From an uncultured Subdoligranulum sp. (GTDB lineage Bacteria > Bacillota > Clostridia > Oscillospirales > Ruminococcaceae): DNA of 64,000 nucleotides. Positions 1-8,031 of the stretch are shown here, in pieces; position 1 is the stretch's first letter, and every line of letters begins with the position of its first letter. Location of the stretch: contig UQZO01000003.1 of assembly GCA_900545545.1 (NCBI GenBank), positions 62,001-126,000 of the forward strand, read 5' to 3'. The translations under genes and the position numbers were made by a program. The notes below the pieces were generated by a model. That model was not told the origin of the DNA. It searched no databases and was given only the letters and a program-made list of their open reading frames with translations.

Positions 1-1
1 A

Positions 2-2254
2 GAGATTGATCCCCAGGCCATTGCAGCCGCCCAGGCGGCTGATGAAGCCGATGCGGCTGCGGGCCGTACCACCAGTGCCAAGGAATTCAGTCAGGCGGCA
101 ACACGCCTCTTCTCGGAGGAGGACGAGGCCGAACTGGCGGCGGCACAGGCCAAAGCGAGCCGTCGTGCCAGAAACGAAGCGGCTTCCCGGCGGGTGCCGG
201 ACCAATCTTCGGAGGTTTCCAGCATCAAGAACCGAAGCCTTGCCATCATCGAGCGCAGCGAGCGCCGCCAGCGCCGCACCGTCACGATGATTCTGGTGGT
301 TCTTGTGCTTCTTGTTCTGGCCGGTGTAGGGGCAATCTGGTGGTTCTTCCGCAACGACCTGGGCGTGCGCCCTGCGGCCAAAAACTACGGCACCACCGCC
401 TACGATGATACCGCGCAGTCCTACCTGGAAAATGCGCTGGAAAAACGCCCCGGCGCCATCGGATATCTCGGCTGGCCGGGGCTGGACGGCGCGCTGGTCT
501 ATACGGTCGATACGCTGCCGGAAACCGGGGAAAACGGGGCTTCGTCCTCTCTCATTCGTTTTGCCACGGCCAACGCCCTGAAGCAGGGAACGCCGGGCAA
601 CACCGTGCTGGAATGCACTGCCGATACCTATGCTTCGCTGGCGCAGGAAGAGGTCATCAAAGAAAACAGCGGCTTTACGCTCTATATGCAGGATGGCACC
701 TACCGCTTCAAGGTGGTATCGGTGTACTATCTTGACCCGACGGAACAGGGCGATGGGGCGTTTGACCTGTATGGCAGCACGGATCTTTCCAACTATTATG
801 ATTATCTGTCCTTTGTGGCGGGTATTCAGGCGCGCAGCCTGTGGGATACCGGCGTGGAAATCGGGGACCGCTCCCAGTTCCTGACGCTGACCAGCACCAC
901 CAGTGAAGACGGCGTGCTGCTCTGCGTGACCGGCCGCCTGATCGAGGAAGAGGAAAGCGCAGCCTTGAGCGGCGCCTCTATCCAGGCAGCGGAGGAACCG
1001 CTGCTGACGGCACTGCAATACCAGAAAAAAGATCAGCCCATGCCCACCGTCAGCAGCTTGCTTGGCGCCAGCGTGGGACGCTATGCCCAGCAAAGTGCGG
1101 CCAGTTCTGCAGACCGCAACAATGCCCAGGCATCGGAGGAAAGCGACAGCAGTGATCTGAGTTCTCAGATTGCCGATATGCAGGCCCAGACGGATGCCAT
1201 TGTGGCAAGTACCGATAAGCTGCTGGCCGGTCTGACCGATGTTGCCGGCTCCGGCAATGAGACCGAGTCTGACCTGAACCAGGGCGCAGAGGGCGGCCTG
1301 CCCGAACAGACGGTGACGGTGGATCAGATCACCTCCACCCCGGCCCCCACCGAGGAGCCGTCCTCCGGCAGTGAGGATGGCAGTTCCTCCACCGATTCCG
1401 GCAGCTCCGGTGATTCCGGAAACAGCGACGGCAGTGCAACAGGGGAGACCATCAACGTGACCATGAACGGTACCGCGCAGACGATGGATCTTGTGCAGTG
1501 TCTGGCCATGGTGGCGCAGAACGAGCTTGGCTCCAACGCGCCGGCCGAAGCCTACAAGGCCCAGTGTGTGGCGACCCATTGCTGGATTCTCAGCCAGTCC
1601 GGTTATCCGGCGGTATCCGGCACCACACCGGGGGCGGCGGCGCTGGCTGCCGCGCAGGAAGTGGCCCGCGTGCTGGTTACTTATAACGGTCAGGTCTGCT
1701 TTACGCCGTATTTTGCCTCGGCCAGCACAGGTACGGCTTCGGCCGCCGATGTCTGGGGCAATGACCGCCCCTGGCTGCAGGCTGTGGACAGCCCGTATGA
1801 CCAGTCGGTGGCAACCAACTGGAATACCAACGGCAACACCAGCGGCACGGCGCGCTTTGCCCGCCAGACGGTACAGGACCGCATCAAGTCGGAACTGGGA
1901 ATCGACCTTTCGGGTGTTGATCCCAACAACTGGTTCAAAATTATTTCCACCAACCAGTACGGTTGGGTTTCCAAGATCCAGATTGGCCCTGATGGCAACA
2001 GTGAGACGGTCAGCGGCCGTTGGTTCCGTGAGAATCTGATGGCCCGCCAGAGCGTTGACGGACGCAGCTTGCGCAGCCAGTGCTTTACCGTCAGCTATGA
2101 CAGCAATCTCGATTGCTTCATCTTTGATGTGTACGGCTACGGCCACGGCTGCGGTATGAGCCAGTGGGGCACCATCGGTTATGCGCAAAATGGTTGGGGA
2201 TACCAGGACATTCTGCTCCATTACTATCCCGGCACAACCATCACCACCTACTGA
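2..2254 (+). CDS. SpoIID/LytB-domain membrane protein, 5' truncated
   Basis: The frame is open from base 2, so the true start lies outside the window; the GTG at 194 is only an internal candidate. The visible order is: an Ala/Glu-rich cytoplasmic stretch; one membrane helix (about residues 96-117 of the visible part, ending IWWFF); an extracellular region; a Ser/Gly/Asp-rich linker; and a C-terminal SpoIID domain. The domain shows the conserved glutamate in AQNELG (codon at 1523) and the family-typical C-terminal block GYGHGCGMSQWG followed by HYYPGT. SpoIID proteins are lytic transglycosylases acting on denuded glycan in sporulation, and homologues occur in non-sporulating Firmicutes. A cell-wall role is inferred; being a true sporulation gene is not shown. 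A stem-loop terminator follows. Confidence 0.85.
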   Translation, partial: EIDPQAIAAAQAADEADAAAGRTTSAKEFSQAATRLFSEEDEAELAAAQAKASRRARNEAASRRVPDQSSEVSSIKNRSLAIIERSERRQRRTVTMILVVLVLLVLAGVGAIWWFFRNDLGVRPAAKNYGTTAYDDTAQSYLENALEKRPGAIGYLGWPGLDGALVYTVDTLPETGENGASSSLIRFATANALKQGTPGNTVLECTADTYASLAQEEVIKENSGFTLYMQDGTYRFKVVSVYYLDPTEQGDGAFDLYGSTDLSNYYDYLSFVAGIQARSLWDTGVEIGDRSQFLTLTSTTSEDGVLLCVTGRLIEEEESAALSGASIQAAEEPLLTALQYQKKDQPMPTVSSLLGASVGRYAQQSAASSADRNNAQASEESDSSDLSSQIADMQAQTDAIVASTDKLLAGLTDVAGSGNETESDLNQGAEGGLPEQTVTVDQITSTPAPTEEPSSGSEDGSSSTDSGSSGDSGNSDGSATGETINVTMNGTAQTMDLVQCLAMVAQNELGSNAPAEAYKAQCVATHCWILSQSGYPAVSGTTPGAAALAAAQEVARVLVTYNGQVCFTPYFASASTGTASAADVWGNDRPWLQAVDSPYDQSVATNWNTNGNTSGTARFARQTVQDRIKSELGIDLSGVDPNNWFKIISTNQYGWVSKIQIGPDGNSETVSGRWFRENLMARQSVDGRSLRSQCFTVSYDSNLDCFIFDVYGYGHGCGMSQWGTIGYAQNGWGYQDILLHYYPGTTITTY

Positions 2255-2260
2255 TAAAGC

Positions 2261-2295
2261 AAACTCCCGCCTGGTATCCTCCGGGCGGGAGTTTT
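2261..2295 (+). terminator. Rho-independent terminator after SpoIID-domain gene
   Basis: Inverted repeat ACTCCCGCC / GGCGGGAGT with an 8-10 base loop, followed by TTTTG. It begins 6 bases after the stop codon of the SpoIID-domain gene. Confidence 0.8.
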
Positions 2296-2386
2296 GTATG
2301 TACAAGAGAAAAGTTTCGTGGTAAGATAGGAACGTTTGATTGGAAATGTACGGCTTATAAGCCGTTTACGGAAGGAAGAATCCTGC

Positions 2387-3406
2387 ATGAAGAAAATTCT
2401 GATGCTGGCCACCGGCGGCACCATTGCGACGCTGAAAACCGACGAGGGCAAAGTTCCGCAGTTGACCTCGCAGGAACTGCTGCGCACCGTTCCGGAAATT
2501 CGTGAAATTTGTCAGGTAGAGGCCTGCCAGCTGTTCCAGCTCGACAGCACCAACATCCACCCGGATCACTGGAAGAAGATTGCACAGGCGATTCTGGAAC
2601 AGTATGATGCTTTTGATGGTTTTGTGGTGACCCACGGTACCGATACAATGGCCTATACGGCGGCGGCCCTCAGCTACATGCTGCCCGATTCCCGCAAACC
2701 CATTGTGCTGACCGGCGCGCAGAACTCCATCGGCGAGCGGGAAACCGATGGCCGCCGCAACCTGCTGGACGCCTTTCTTTATGCCTCGTCGGCCTGCGCG
2801 TGGGGCGTCACCATTGTTTTTGACGGTCAGGTGATGCTGGGCACCCGCGCCAAAAAGCTGCGCACAAAAAGCTACCACGCCTTTTCCAGCATCGGCTACC
2901 CGGAAGTGGCCCGTATCCGTGACCGGCGCGTCTACCCGGTTCTGCCGGTCCCCCAGGGACTGGGCAAACCCAACGCCAGCCTGGACCTGGACCCCTCGGT
3001 ATTTGTGCTGAAACTGATTCCCGGCATTCGCCCGGATGTGCTGACGCTGCTGCGCCCTGCCTACCATGCCCTGATCGTGGAAGGCTTCGGCGTCGGCGGA
3101 GTGCCCTACTATGCCACGGCGGATTTTGCACGGAAAGTCGGTGCCTGGGTGGAAGCGGGCAAGGTTGTCATCATGACGACCCAGGTGATCTACGAAGGCA
3201 GCGATATGAGTGTTTACCAGGTCGGCCACCAGATCAAGCAGACCTACGGCGTCATTGAAGCCTACGATATGACGCTGGAATCTGTGGTTACCAAGACCAT
3301 GCATCTGCTGCCCCAGTGCCGGGACCTGGCAGCCTTTCGGGCGCGCTTCTTGACGCCGGTTGCCAACGATATTCTGCTCCCGGCACAGGAACCGCTGGAG
3401 GAATAA
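2387..3406 (+). CDS. ansA: Type I L-asparaginase
   Basis: 339-residue asparaginase that hydrolyses L-asparagine to aspartate and ammonia, probably in the cytoplasm because there is no signal peptide. The first catalytic block TGGTIAT lies at residues 8-14 and the second block THGTDTMAY near residue 84; both nucleophilic threonines and the Asp of the second triad are present. Length matches the type I (AnsA) family. The ATG at 2387 is preferred over an upstream in-frame start because a GGAAGGAAG ribosome binding site lies 10 bases before it and homology begins MKKILMLATGG. The gene stands alone between terminators and a membrane-protein gene 28 bases downstream. Confidence 0.9.
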   Translation: MKKILMLATGGTIATLKTDEGKVPQLTSQELLRTVPEIREICQVEACQLFQLDSTNIHPDHWKKIAQAILEQYDAFDGFVVTHGTDTMAYTAAALSYMLPDSRKPIVLTGAQNSIGERETDGRRNLLDAFLYASSACAWGVTIVFDGQVMLGTRAKKLRTKSYHAFSSIGYPEVARIRDRRVYPVLPVPQGLGKPNASLDLDPSVFVLKLIPGIRPDVLTLLRPAYHALIVEGFGVGGVPYYATADFARKVGAWVEAGKVVIMTTQVIYEGSDMSVYQVGHQIKQTYGVIEAYDMTLESVVTKTMHLLPQCRDLAAFRARFLTPVANDILLPAQEPLEE

Positions 3407-3434
3407 AAATACTTTACAGGAAGAGAAATTGTAT

Positions 3435-4118
3435 ATGCGGATTGTAAAAACCATTCTCCGGTGGGTGCTGATGCTGGTTTGCCTGTGCATCCTGCTTACG
3501 CGGGGGCTTTTTTCGGCGCCGGGATTTCTGGGCCTGATGGTAGGGGTTCTGGCGTTGCCGGTTCGCCCCGTGCAACTGCTCTGGAACCAGATTCTGCCCT
3601 CGCATTCGCCCCGTTGGGCCAAGGGGGCCGTCTTGACCGCAGCGTTTTTGGTGGTTCTGGCAGCGGCTTCGGGACCATCCGATAAAACGATGGAAAGTGC
3701 AAACCCGGAAAGCATCGTTACGGAAACGACGGCAACGCCTGCCGTAACACCGGAAGCGACCGCTACGCCGTCACCGACTCCTTCGCCAACGCCGGTTCCC
3801 ACGCCTACAGCAACCCCCACACCTACGCCTGTACCGACCGAGGTCCCGACTCCGGCCCCCACCGAAGCACCGGCCGCTGCACCGGCCGCTTCTGAAACAC
3901 AGGCGGCAGGGGATACCGGCGCGGCTGCAGCGTCCGAATCATCGGCAGCTTCCTCCTATACCGCCCCACAGAGTGGTACTGTGTATATTGCAGGCAGCGG
4001 CAAGGGGAAGAAATACCACAGTGACCCCAATTGCAGCAATATGAATGACCCGGTACCGCTGACCCAGGCGGAAGCCGAAGCGCGCAATTATACGCCCTGC
4101 AAAAAATGCTACGGCTGA
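3435..4118 (+). CDS. Membrane protein with Pro/Thr-rich stalk and C-terminal YHxxxxC domain
   Basis: 227 residues. Two hydrophobic segments (about 8-45 and 63-78) are followed by a long low-complexity Pro/Thr/Ala stalk with many TPTP repeats and a 50-residue C-terminal module. That module has KYHSDPNCSNM, then PLTQAEAEARNYTPCKKC, the arrangement of His and Cys found in small presumed metal-binding modules appended to some secreted nucleases and membrane proteins. The module would sit outside the cell if the stalk is extracellular. Start ATG 3435 has AGGAAG 12 bases upstream. Function is not known. It ends just before the left prophage junction, so in an uninfected chromosome it would be convergent with the tRNA-Ser pair. 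Confidence 0.75.
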   Translation: MRIVKTILRWVLMLVCLCILLTRGLFSAPGFLGLMVGVLALPVRPVQLLWNQILPSHSPRWAKGAVLTAAFLVVLAAASGPSDKTMESANPESIVTETTATPAVTPEATATPSPTPSPTPVPTPTATPTPTPVPTEVPTPAPTEAPAAAPAASETQAAGDTGAAAASESSAASSYTAPQSGTVYIAGSGKGKKYHSDPNCSNMNDPVPLTQAEAEARNYTPCKKCYG

Positions 4119-4140
4119 CAGAATAGTATAAACAATCGAA

Positions 4141-4184
4141 AGGCCCGCGGCCAGACAGACAATATCTGTCGGCTGCGGGTCTTT
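4141..4184 (+). terminator. Terminator-like long hairpin
   Basis: GGCCCGCGGCCAGACAGA pairs imperfectly with TCTGTCGGCTGCGGGTC around an AATA-type loop and is followed by TTT. It lies 23 bases after the preceding stop codon. Confidence 0.7.
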
Positions 4185-4220
4185 GCTGCGCCGGAATGGG
4201 ATGATTGAATACAAAAAGAA

Positions 4221-4256
4221 AGCCTGCAAAGAACGTCCAGCGTTACTTTGCAGGCT
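4221..4256 (-). terminator. Original terminator of tRNA-Ser(GCT), stranded at the left prophage end
   Basis: Perfect 11-bp inverted repeat (AGCCTGCAAAG / CTTTGCAGGCT). Read on the minus strand it is followed by TTCTTTTTG. It sits directly beyond the left copy of the tRNA-derived att core, so before integration it would have lain just downstream of the tRNA gene now 30 kb away. It also has TTTT on the plus side and may serve the convergent gene. Confidence 0.7.
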
Positions 4257-4258
4257 TT

Positions 4259-4284
4259 TGGCGGAGTAAGAGAGATTTGAACTC
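4259..4284. repeat. attL core (26 bp)
   Basis: Starts TGGCGGAGTAAG and ends TTTGAACTC, identical to 34858-34883. This copy is only the 3' fragment of tRNA-Ser (T-arm and acceptor end including CCA). Similarity stops at both sides (T versus G before, G versus T after). Confidence 0.92.
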
Positions 4285-4321
4285 GGAGAAAGCGACGAAA
4301 ACACGTTTTAACGTTCTATAC

Positions 4322-4338
4322 TGCGACTTTTTTACGAC
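4322..4338. promoter_or_regulatory. Candidate integrase arm-type sites, left end
   Basis: TGCGAC at 4322 and TACGAC at 4333, 11 bp apart. The same hexamer occurs in two 11-bp-spaced pairs next to the integrase gene at the other end (34716-34761). Repeated short direct repeats flanking the core are the usual layout of tyrosine-integrase arm sites; binding is inferred. Confidence 0.5.
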
Positions 4339-4348
4339 ACAAAAAGAG

Positions 4349-4389
4349 AATCCCCCAACCTGTAAGGATTCCTTACAAGCTGGGGGATT
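4349..4389 (-). terminator. Terminator of the prophage late operon
   Basis: AATCCCCCA...TGTAAGGA pairs with TCCTTACA...TGGGGGATT. Read leftward it is followed by CTCTTTTTG. It lies 5 bases beyond the holin stop codon, closing the left-going late operon before the attachment site. Confidence 0.85.
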
Positions 4390-4393
4390 GCTG

Positions 4394-4888
4394 TTATTGG
4401 TTGAAAATATCGTCGGTGTCGTCAGGGGCGTCGGGCAGGTCGAGCTGCTGCTCGGCCATCTGCTTTCCGGCGGCCAGGAGTTTGGTGAGCCAGGCGGGGA
4501 CTGGGGCCCCCATGTCGGTCGCGTTCTCGGCAATGGAACCCAGCTCGGTGAAAATGTACCACACGAGGATCACCGGCAGCACCAGCACGGTGTATTCAAT
4601 GCCCAGGGCGGGGAGATGCTCCACTGCCCCGCCCAGAACACAGTCGGCCACAGCGGCCACCAGAACCACCACGATCATGCCGCCCTTATGCCAGATGCCG
4701 GCGCGGGCCACGGCACTGGACCAGTTGCCCTGTGCCGCCGCCGCGGCGCTGCCGCTGATCCAATCCAGGACCATGCAGCCCACCCAGGCCAGAATCAGCC
4801 AGCCAAGCCAGCCGAAGGCTGCGCTGAATGCACCGGCAAAGGCCACAAGCGCGGCTTTAAGTACGAGAAAAATATTGCTGTTATCCAT
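4394..4888 (-). CDS. Phage holin, TIGR01593/phage_holin_4 type
   Basis: 164 residues with three to four hydrophobic segments: an N-terminal helix pair (about 7-45), a segment near 70-85, and one near 98-115. The tail is acidic (DLPDAPDDTDD). The pattern of a conserved Asp-Trp after the second helix and a GI..KGG-like block (GIWHKGG) matches the toxin-secretion/phage-lysis holin family. Role: makes inner-membrane lesions that let the lysin reach the cell wall at lysis. A GGAGGATT ribosome site lies 6 bases before the ATG. It follows the lysin gene and is the last gene of the late operon, the normal lysis-cassette position. Confidence 0.85.
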   Translation of the reverse strand: MDNSNIFLVLKAALVAFAGAFSAAFGWLGWLILAWVGCMVLDWISGSAAAAAQGNWSSAVARAGIWHKGGMIVVVLVAAVADCVLGGAVEHLPALGIEYTVLVLPVILVWYIFTELGSIAENATDMGAPVPAWLTKLLAAGKQMAEQQLDLPDAPDDTDDIFNQ

Positions 4889-4919
4889 CTGTCAATCCTC
4901 CATCAGTGCGTTGGTATCT

Positions 4920-5702
4920 TTACGCGGCATCCTGCACCGCTTCCACGGTGGCCTTGCCCTGCACACCCAGCTTGTCCAGCAAAGCAAGCACCTGTTTTGC
5001 GTCGCCCTGGGTCACGGGGCCAACCTCCACGTCCTGGGTGGTGTTGTTCGCGTCCGCGAACTTTGCCACATACAGCTGCATGGTCAGCAGGTCCAGCTTG
5101 GTGGCCAGCATGTACACTTCCCACGCCTGGGCATTGGTCAGGCCGGTGGCCTTGATGATCTGCAACCCGTTCACAGCAGCCGGGGCATCTGCCGGGCGCT
5201 CCACAGCGTGTTCGCCGGGGCCGTAGGTGTAGACGTTGCTGCTGGCCACGATGTAGGCATCATCCAGCCAGGTCAGCGGGTTGGTGCGCTTACCGCCCAG
5301 CAGCACTTCAAAGTGGAGGTGCGCGCCGTAGACGTTGCCGGTGGCGCCGCTGTAGCCGATTAGCTGGCCTTCCTTGACCTTCTGGCCCACCTTGACGCAG
5401 ATGCTGGACAGATGGGCATAGCGGGTCAACAGGGCTTTGCCCTTGTAGCTGGCGTGGCTGATGTCCACCCGGTTGCCATAGCTCTGCATGCTGCGTTCGT
5501 CCCTGGTGTGGCCGTCCCAAACCTGCGTAGCGGATACCGTGCCATCTTCGGCAGAGTATACCGGGCGCATGCTGGTGTTGCCGATCAGGGTGCGCATGTC
5601 GATGCCATTGTGGCTTTTGCCGTTGTTGTAGCGCCAGCCCTGGGTAATAATGTGCTGCGCCAAAGGCCAGGCCAGCAGCACTTCACCGTTCGATAATCTC
5701 AT
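4920..5702 (-). CDS. Phage endolysin, M23 (LytM) peptidase
   Basis: 260 residues. The N-terminal two thirds is an M23 metallopeptidase: the first zinc motif is SHNGID (His about 31, Asp about 35) and the second is HLHFE near residue 128, with YGNRVDISH and RYAHLSSI between as in the family. This fold cuts peptide cross-links in peptidoglycan. The C-terminal 100 residues are unlike known cell-wall-binding repeats and are probably a targeting region. There is no signal peptide, so release depends on the adjacent holin. Its place between the tail genes and the holin supports a lysin rather than a tail-tip peptidase. Confidence 0.88.
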   Translation of the reverse strand: MRLSNGEVLLAWPLAQHIITQGWRYNNGKSHNGIDMRTLIGNTSMRPVYSAEDGTVSATQVWDGHTRDERSMQSYGNRVDISHASYKGKALLTRYAHLSSICVKVGQKVKEGQLIGYSGATGNVYGAHLHFEVLLGGKRTNPLTWLDDAYIVASSNVYTYGPGEHAVERPADAPAAVNGLQIIKATGLTNAQAWEVYMLATKLDLLTMQLYVAKFADANNTTQDVEVGPVTQGDAKQVLALLDKLGVQGKATVEAVQDAA

Positions 5703-5717
5703 GGTTTGCCATCCTTT

Positions 5718-5870
5718 CTATTCGTCGTTATCCATCACCAGGGCTTCGTACCTGTCCAGCAGGTCCTGTATGGCTCTGGCTTCGTCTGTTAGGCCCTGCT
5801 TGCAGCACAGCTCCCGGTAGTCCCATACCATCAGCATAGCGTCCGCCAGCAAGGCCGCTTCTTCACTCAC
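5718..5870 (-). CDS. Small hypothetical phage protein, GTG start overlapping XkdX stop
   Basis: 50 residues, mostly helical, with acidic ends. The GTG at 5870 overlaps the TGA of the preceding XkdX-like gene in a GTGA junction, which argues for translational coupling and explains the lack of a clear ribosome site. The open frame continues upstream, but that part reads as the out-of-frame shadow of XkdX. No family recognised. It sits between tail-tip genes and the lysin. Confidence 0.55.
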   Translation of the reverse strand: MSEEAALLADAMLMVWDYRELCCKQGLTDEARAIQDLLDRYEALVMDNDE

Positions 5871-5989
5871 GGTCTGGGGCCGCAGATTTTTACGGCCTCT
5901 TCGGCGCTGATTGCGCCGCTGTCCACGCGGTACCAGATCTGTGCCGCAGTGATCTTCTTCATGCGGTACAAAAGCAGCCAAATGCTCAT
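5867..5989 (-). CDS. XkdX-family small phage protein
   Basis: 40 residues starting MSIWLLLYRMKK and ending AEEAVKICGPRP. The pattern of an aromatic N-terminus, a basic YR segment, then a gain-of-turn helix before a terminal CG/TG block is that of XkdX (PF09693), a short protein of unknown function found after tail-fibre genes in Firmicutes siphophages. It overlaps the end of the previous tail-associated gene by 4 bases (ATGA). Too short for most gene callers. Confidence 0.65.
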   Translation of the reverse strand: MSIWLLLYRMKKITAAQIWYRVDSGAISAEEAVKICGPRP

Positions 5990-6336
5990 GCTTCGGCACC
6001 TCCCGTCATAATGTACACAATGTCGGCCAGGGCGGTTTCCACCGCATCCATGCGCTGGTTCAGCGTCATGGGCGGCTGTTCTTCCCATGCTTCTGCATAG
6101 GTCCACCAGTCGTCCAGGTTGGCGGTGATGCTCTCCACCGTCTCGGCTGCGCGGTCGGTGCCCAGCTGGGCTACCGCCGTGGTGGCCGTCCAGCACGGCC
6201 CGCCCTCTTCACCCTCCGGCGCTTCGGTCTTTCCCTGCACCACATCCTTGTGCAGCCGCAGCCAGGCGGTGCCATCAGGCAGCTGTTCCAGCTCCACAGC
6301 AGCGGGGGCGTGGTCCAGTGTTTCCGTGTACTTCAT
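5986..6336 (-). CDS. Tail-tip associated hypothetical protein
   Basis: 116 residues, acidic and tryptophan-rich in the middle (DDWWTYAEAWEE). The C-terminal helix (LNQRMDAVETALADIVYIMTGG) is the pattern seen in small proteins that precede XkdX in siphophages. Start ATG 6336 overlaps the stop of the reverse transcriptase frame (ATGA), so it would be coupled to translation of the RT C-terminus; an AGAGGTG-like site lies 8-14 bases upstream. The DGR therefore lies inside the tail operon rather than beside it. No enzymatic motif. Confidence 0.65.
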   Translation of the reverse strand: MKYTETLDHAPAAVELEQLPDGTAWLRLHKDVVQGKTEAPEGEEGGPCWTATTAVAQLGTDRAAETVESITANLDDWWTYAEAWEEQPPMTLNQRMDAVETALADIVYIMTGGAEA

Positions 6337-7616
6337 CCTGCTTTCACCTCTCTTAGTCTTGCAGCAGCGCCTACTGCCCACTTGGCAGCCTTGAAAAGGT
6401 GCCTCTGTTCCAGCTCGGCAGCTGCGCCGCTTGTTTTTGTGCCCACGAAGTACCCGTTGTAGCTTATCAGGCGGTACGATCTGTACAGTGGTATGCGGCC
6501 GGTCTTGCGCAGGTCATCCGCTGCCCGCAGGCTTTGGCGGCGTATCCGCTTAAAAATGCCGCGGCGTATAGTGGTGTAGGTGCGGTGCATCCTGTAGCCT
6601 GCCATGTCAAAGCCAGGGCAGCCCTTGGCTGCGCCTTTCAGGTGCCGTTTGGCCCGTTCTTCTTCCACGGTCAGGAAATCAACCCGCATCCACTTTGGCT
6701 TGATGGTCAGCCCCAGCACGTCCTTGGCTCACCTGGTGATCTTCCTGGCAGCGCTCTGCATATCCGCCCATCGTCGGCCAAACAGGCCCAGATCATCCAT
6801 ATAGCTGCAACAGCGCTGTACCAGCGGCAGGCTGGCGCCTCTGCGTGCCTTGGCGTAGCTCAACAGCTGCCGCATCAGGTAGCTGGCCACCAGGTTAAAA
6901 AGCCAGGCTTCCAGGTATCCGCCAATCAGCAGGCCGCCATGGGGCGCCATGGCCAGCAAACTGCGCGCAACAGCAAGCAGCCAGGCCGCGTGCGGGATCT
7001 CATGTTCTAAAATCCCCATCACTACCGCGTGGCTTGTGTTCTGGTAGGCAGATTTTACGTCCATCTTCAGCCCGTACCGCACGCCCAGGCTTTTGCGCCG
7101 CAGCCAGCGCTCCACCTGTCGCTTCAGCGCCACCTGGCCCTTTTCTGGTATGCTGGCAAACTGGTACGGCAGCAGCTTGGCCCGCAGCAACGGCTGCAGG
7201 GCCAGCACTGCCAGGTGCCCAAAGCACTGGTGCATGGGGCAGCAGTCGCTTAATTCCCGTACTTTCATGCTGATACCGTCAATGCGGTAAAAGGTATGTA
7301 CCGGGTCCAGGTCCAGGTCATCCGCTGTCCCGTCCATCAGGTCCAGCACCCGCTGTTCCATCTCCAGCGCTATGCCGTGCACCGCTTCCAGCTTTGCGTG
7401 CATTTCATTTTTGGCCGTTTCGGCCTTTAGCCGCCCATAGGCAACACCTCCATACTTTTGTGCGTCCGCCAGGTAATTCTTGCGGAACCATTTATCTTCA
7501 AAGGCTGCAATGGCTGCTTGTTCGCACAGCTGGTGCGTCAGCGGCAGGTATCGCTTTGTATGCGTTGTCAGCCCTCCATTCTTGCTGATGTTCAACGGCT
7601 TTCGGTTGCCGCCCAT
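6333..7616 (-). pseudogene. DGR reverse transcriptase, interrupted by one in-frame TGA
   Basis: One continuous frame of 428 codons with a single internal TGA at 6729-6731 (codon 296). Before the stop it shows RT palm motifs in order: QFASIPEKGQ near residue 175, the first catalytic Asp in LKMDVKSAYQN, the IGGYLEAW block, and YMDD at residues 272-275 (6792-6803). After the stop the thumb-like part continues with LGLTIKPKWM. Position next to a TR/VR pair identifies it as a DGR RT, which makes mutagenised cDNA from the template. The usual SQ of motif 4 is EA here (6906-6911). As written, translation yields a 295-residue protein ending 20 codons after YMDD. Start ATG 7616 is the best in-frame candidate, though its ribosome site is weak. 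Readthrough, a sequencing error or a real nonsense mutation remain possible. Confidence 0.88.
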
Positions 7617-7810
7617 GCCCTTAAAGCAGGGCGGGCGGTTTTCTACTACTCGCCGCCACGCAGGCCCACGGCACTGCGGCCAGACGCTCACTGTTTGCCG
7701 GGCGTATCAACTCGCACCGGGCCAGCTGTCTGGTGTCGGTATTACATGATTGTAGCAGTCAACTGCAAGCGCGGTGCAGCGCTTATGCCTGTTATGGCTT
7801 TTTGTCATCA

Positions 7811-7959
7811 GCATGCCGCGGCACGCCGTTCCAGTTGGAGTTGCCGGGGCCATTGTTGCCATTCGCGCAGGGCAAACCACAGTTGCCCCCATCGTTGAGG
7901 TTGCCGAAGCGCCACGGCGCATACACACCGGCCCCGCCAGGGGAATTGAAGGCGGCCTT
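7811..7959 (-). repeat. DGR template repeat (TR)
   Basis: 149 bp matching VR at 8069-8217. On the coding strand it is rich in AAC/AAT codons exactly where VR encodes A, T, H, S, R, Y, Y, Y, A and L, plus one CAT that reads CTT in VR. AAY codons cannot mutate at A to give stops. It is non-coding in function, but its frame is open from 7980 to 7792 (62 residues). The match ends sharply at GGCGGCCTT on the upstream side. The 3' end GGCGTGCCGCGG is GC-rich and shared, as expected for the initiation-of-homology region. Confidence 0.93.
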
Positions 7960-8004
7960 CTTCGCCGCTGCACCACCCAAAATAAAAATGCTTATATCGT
8001 CAAA

Positions 8005-8021
8005 AGGGGCCTGCTGCCCCT
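8005..8021 (-). promoter_or_regulatory. Hairpin between VR and TR (DGR target hairpin or terminator)
   Basis: AGGGGC and GCCCCT around a 5-base loop, followed by TTT on the minus strand, 10 bases past the target gene's stop and about 48 bases past VR. Some DGRs need a small hairpin just downstream of VR for target recognition. A weak terminator is the alternative. Confidence 0.45.
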
Positions 8022-8031
8022 CTGGCCCTGC

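Noticed and set aside
2366..3862. 498-codon minus-strand frame over ansA and the stalk protein gene
   Set aside because: Starts in Gly-Val repeats that mirror the Pro/Thr stalk; no ribosome site; the plus strand encodes a clear asparaginase.
7792..7980. 62-residue protein encoded by the template repeat
   Set aside because: The open frame is explained by TR mirroring the coding VR; no ribosome site is seen and TR is non-coding in known DGRs.
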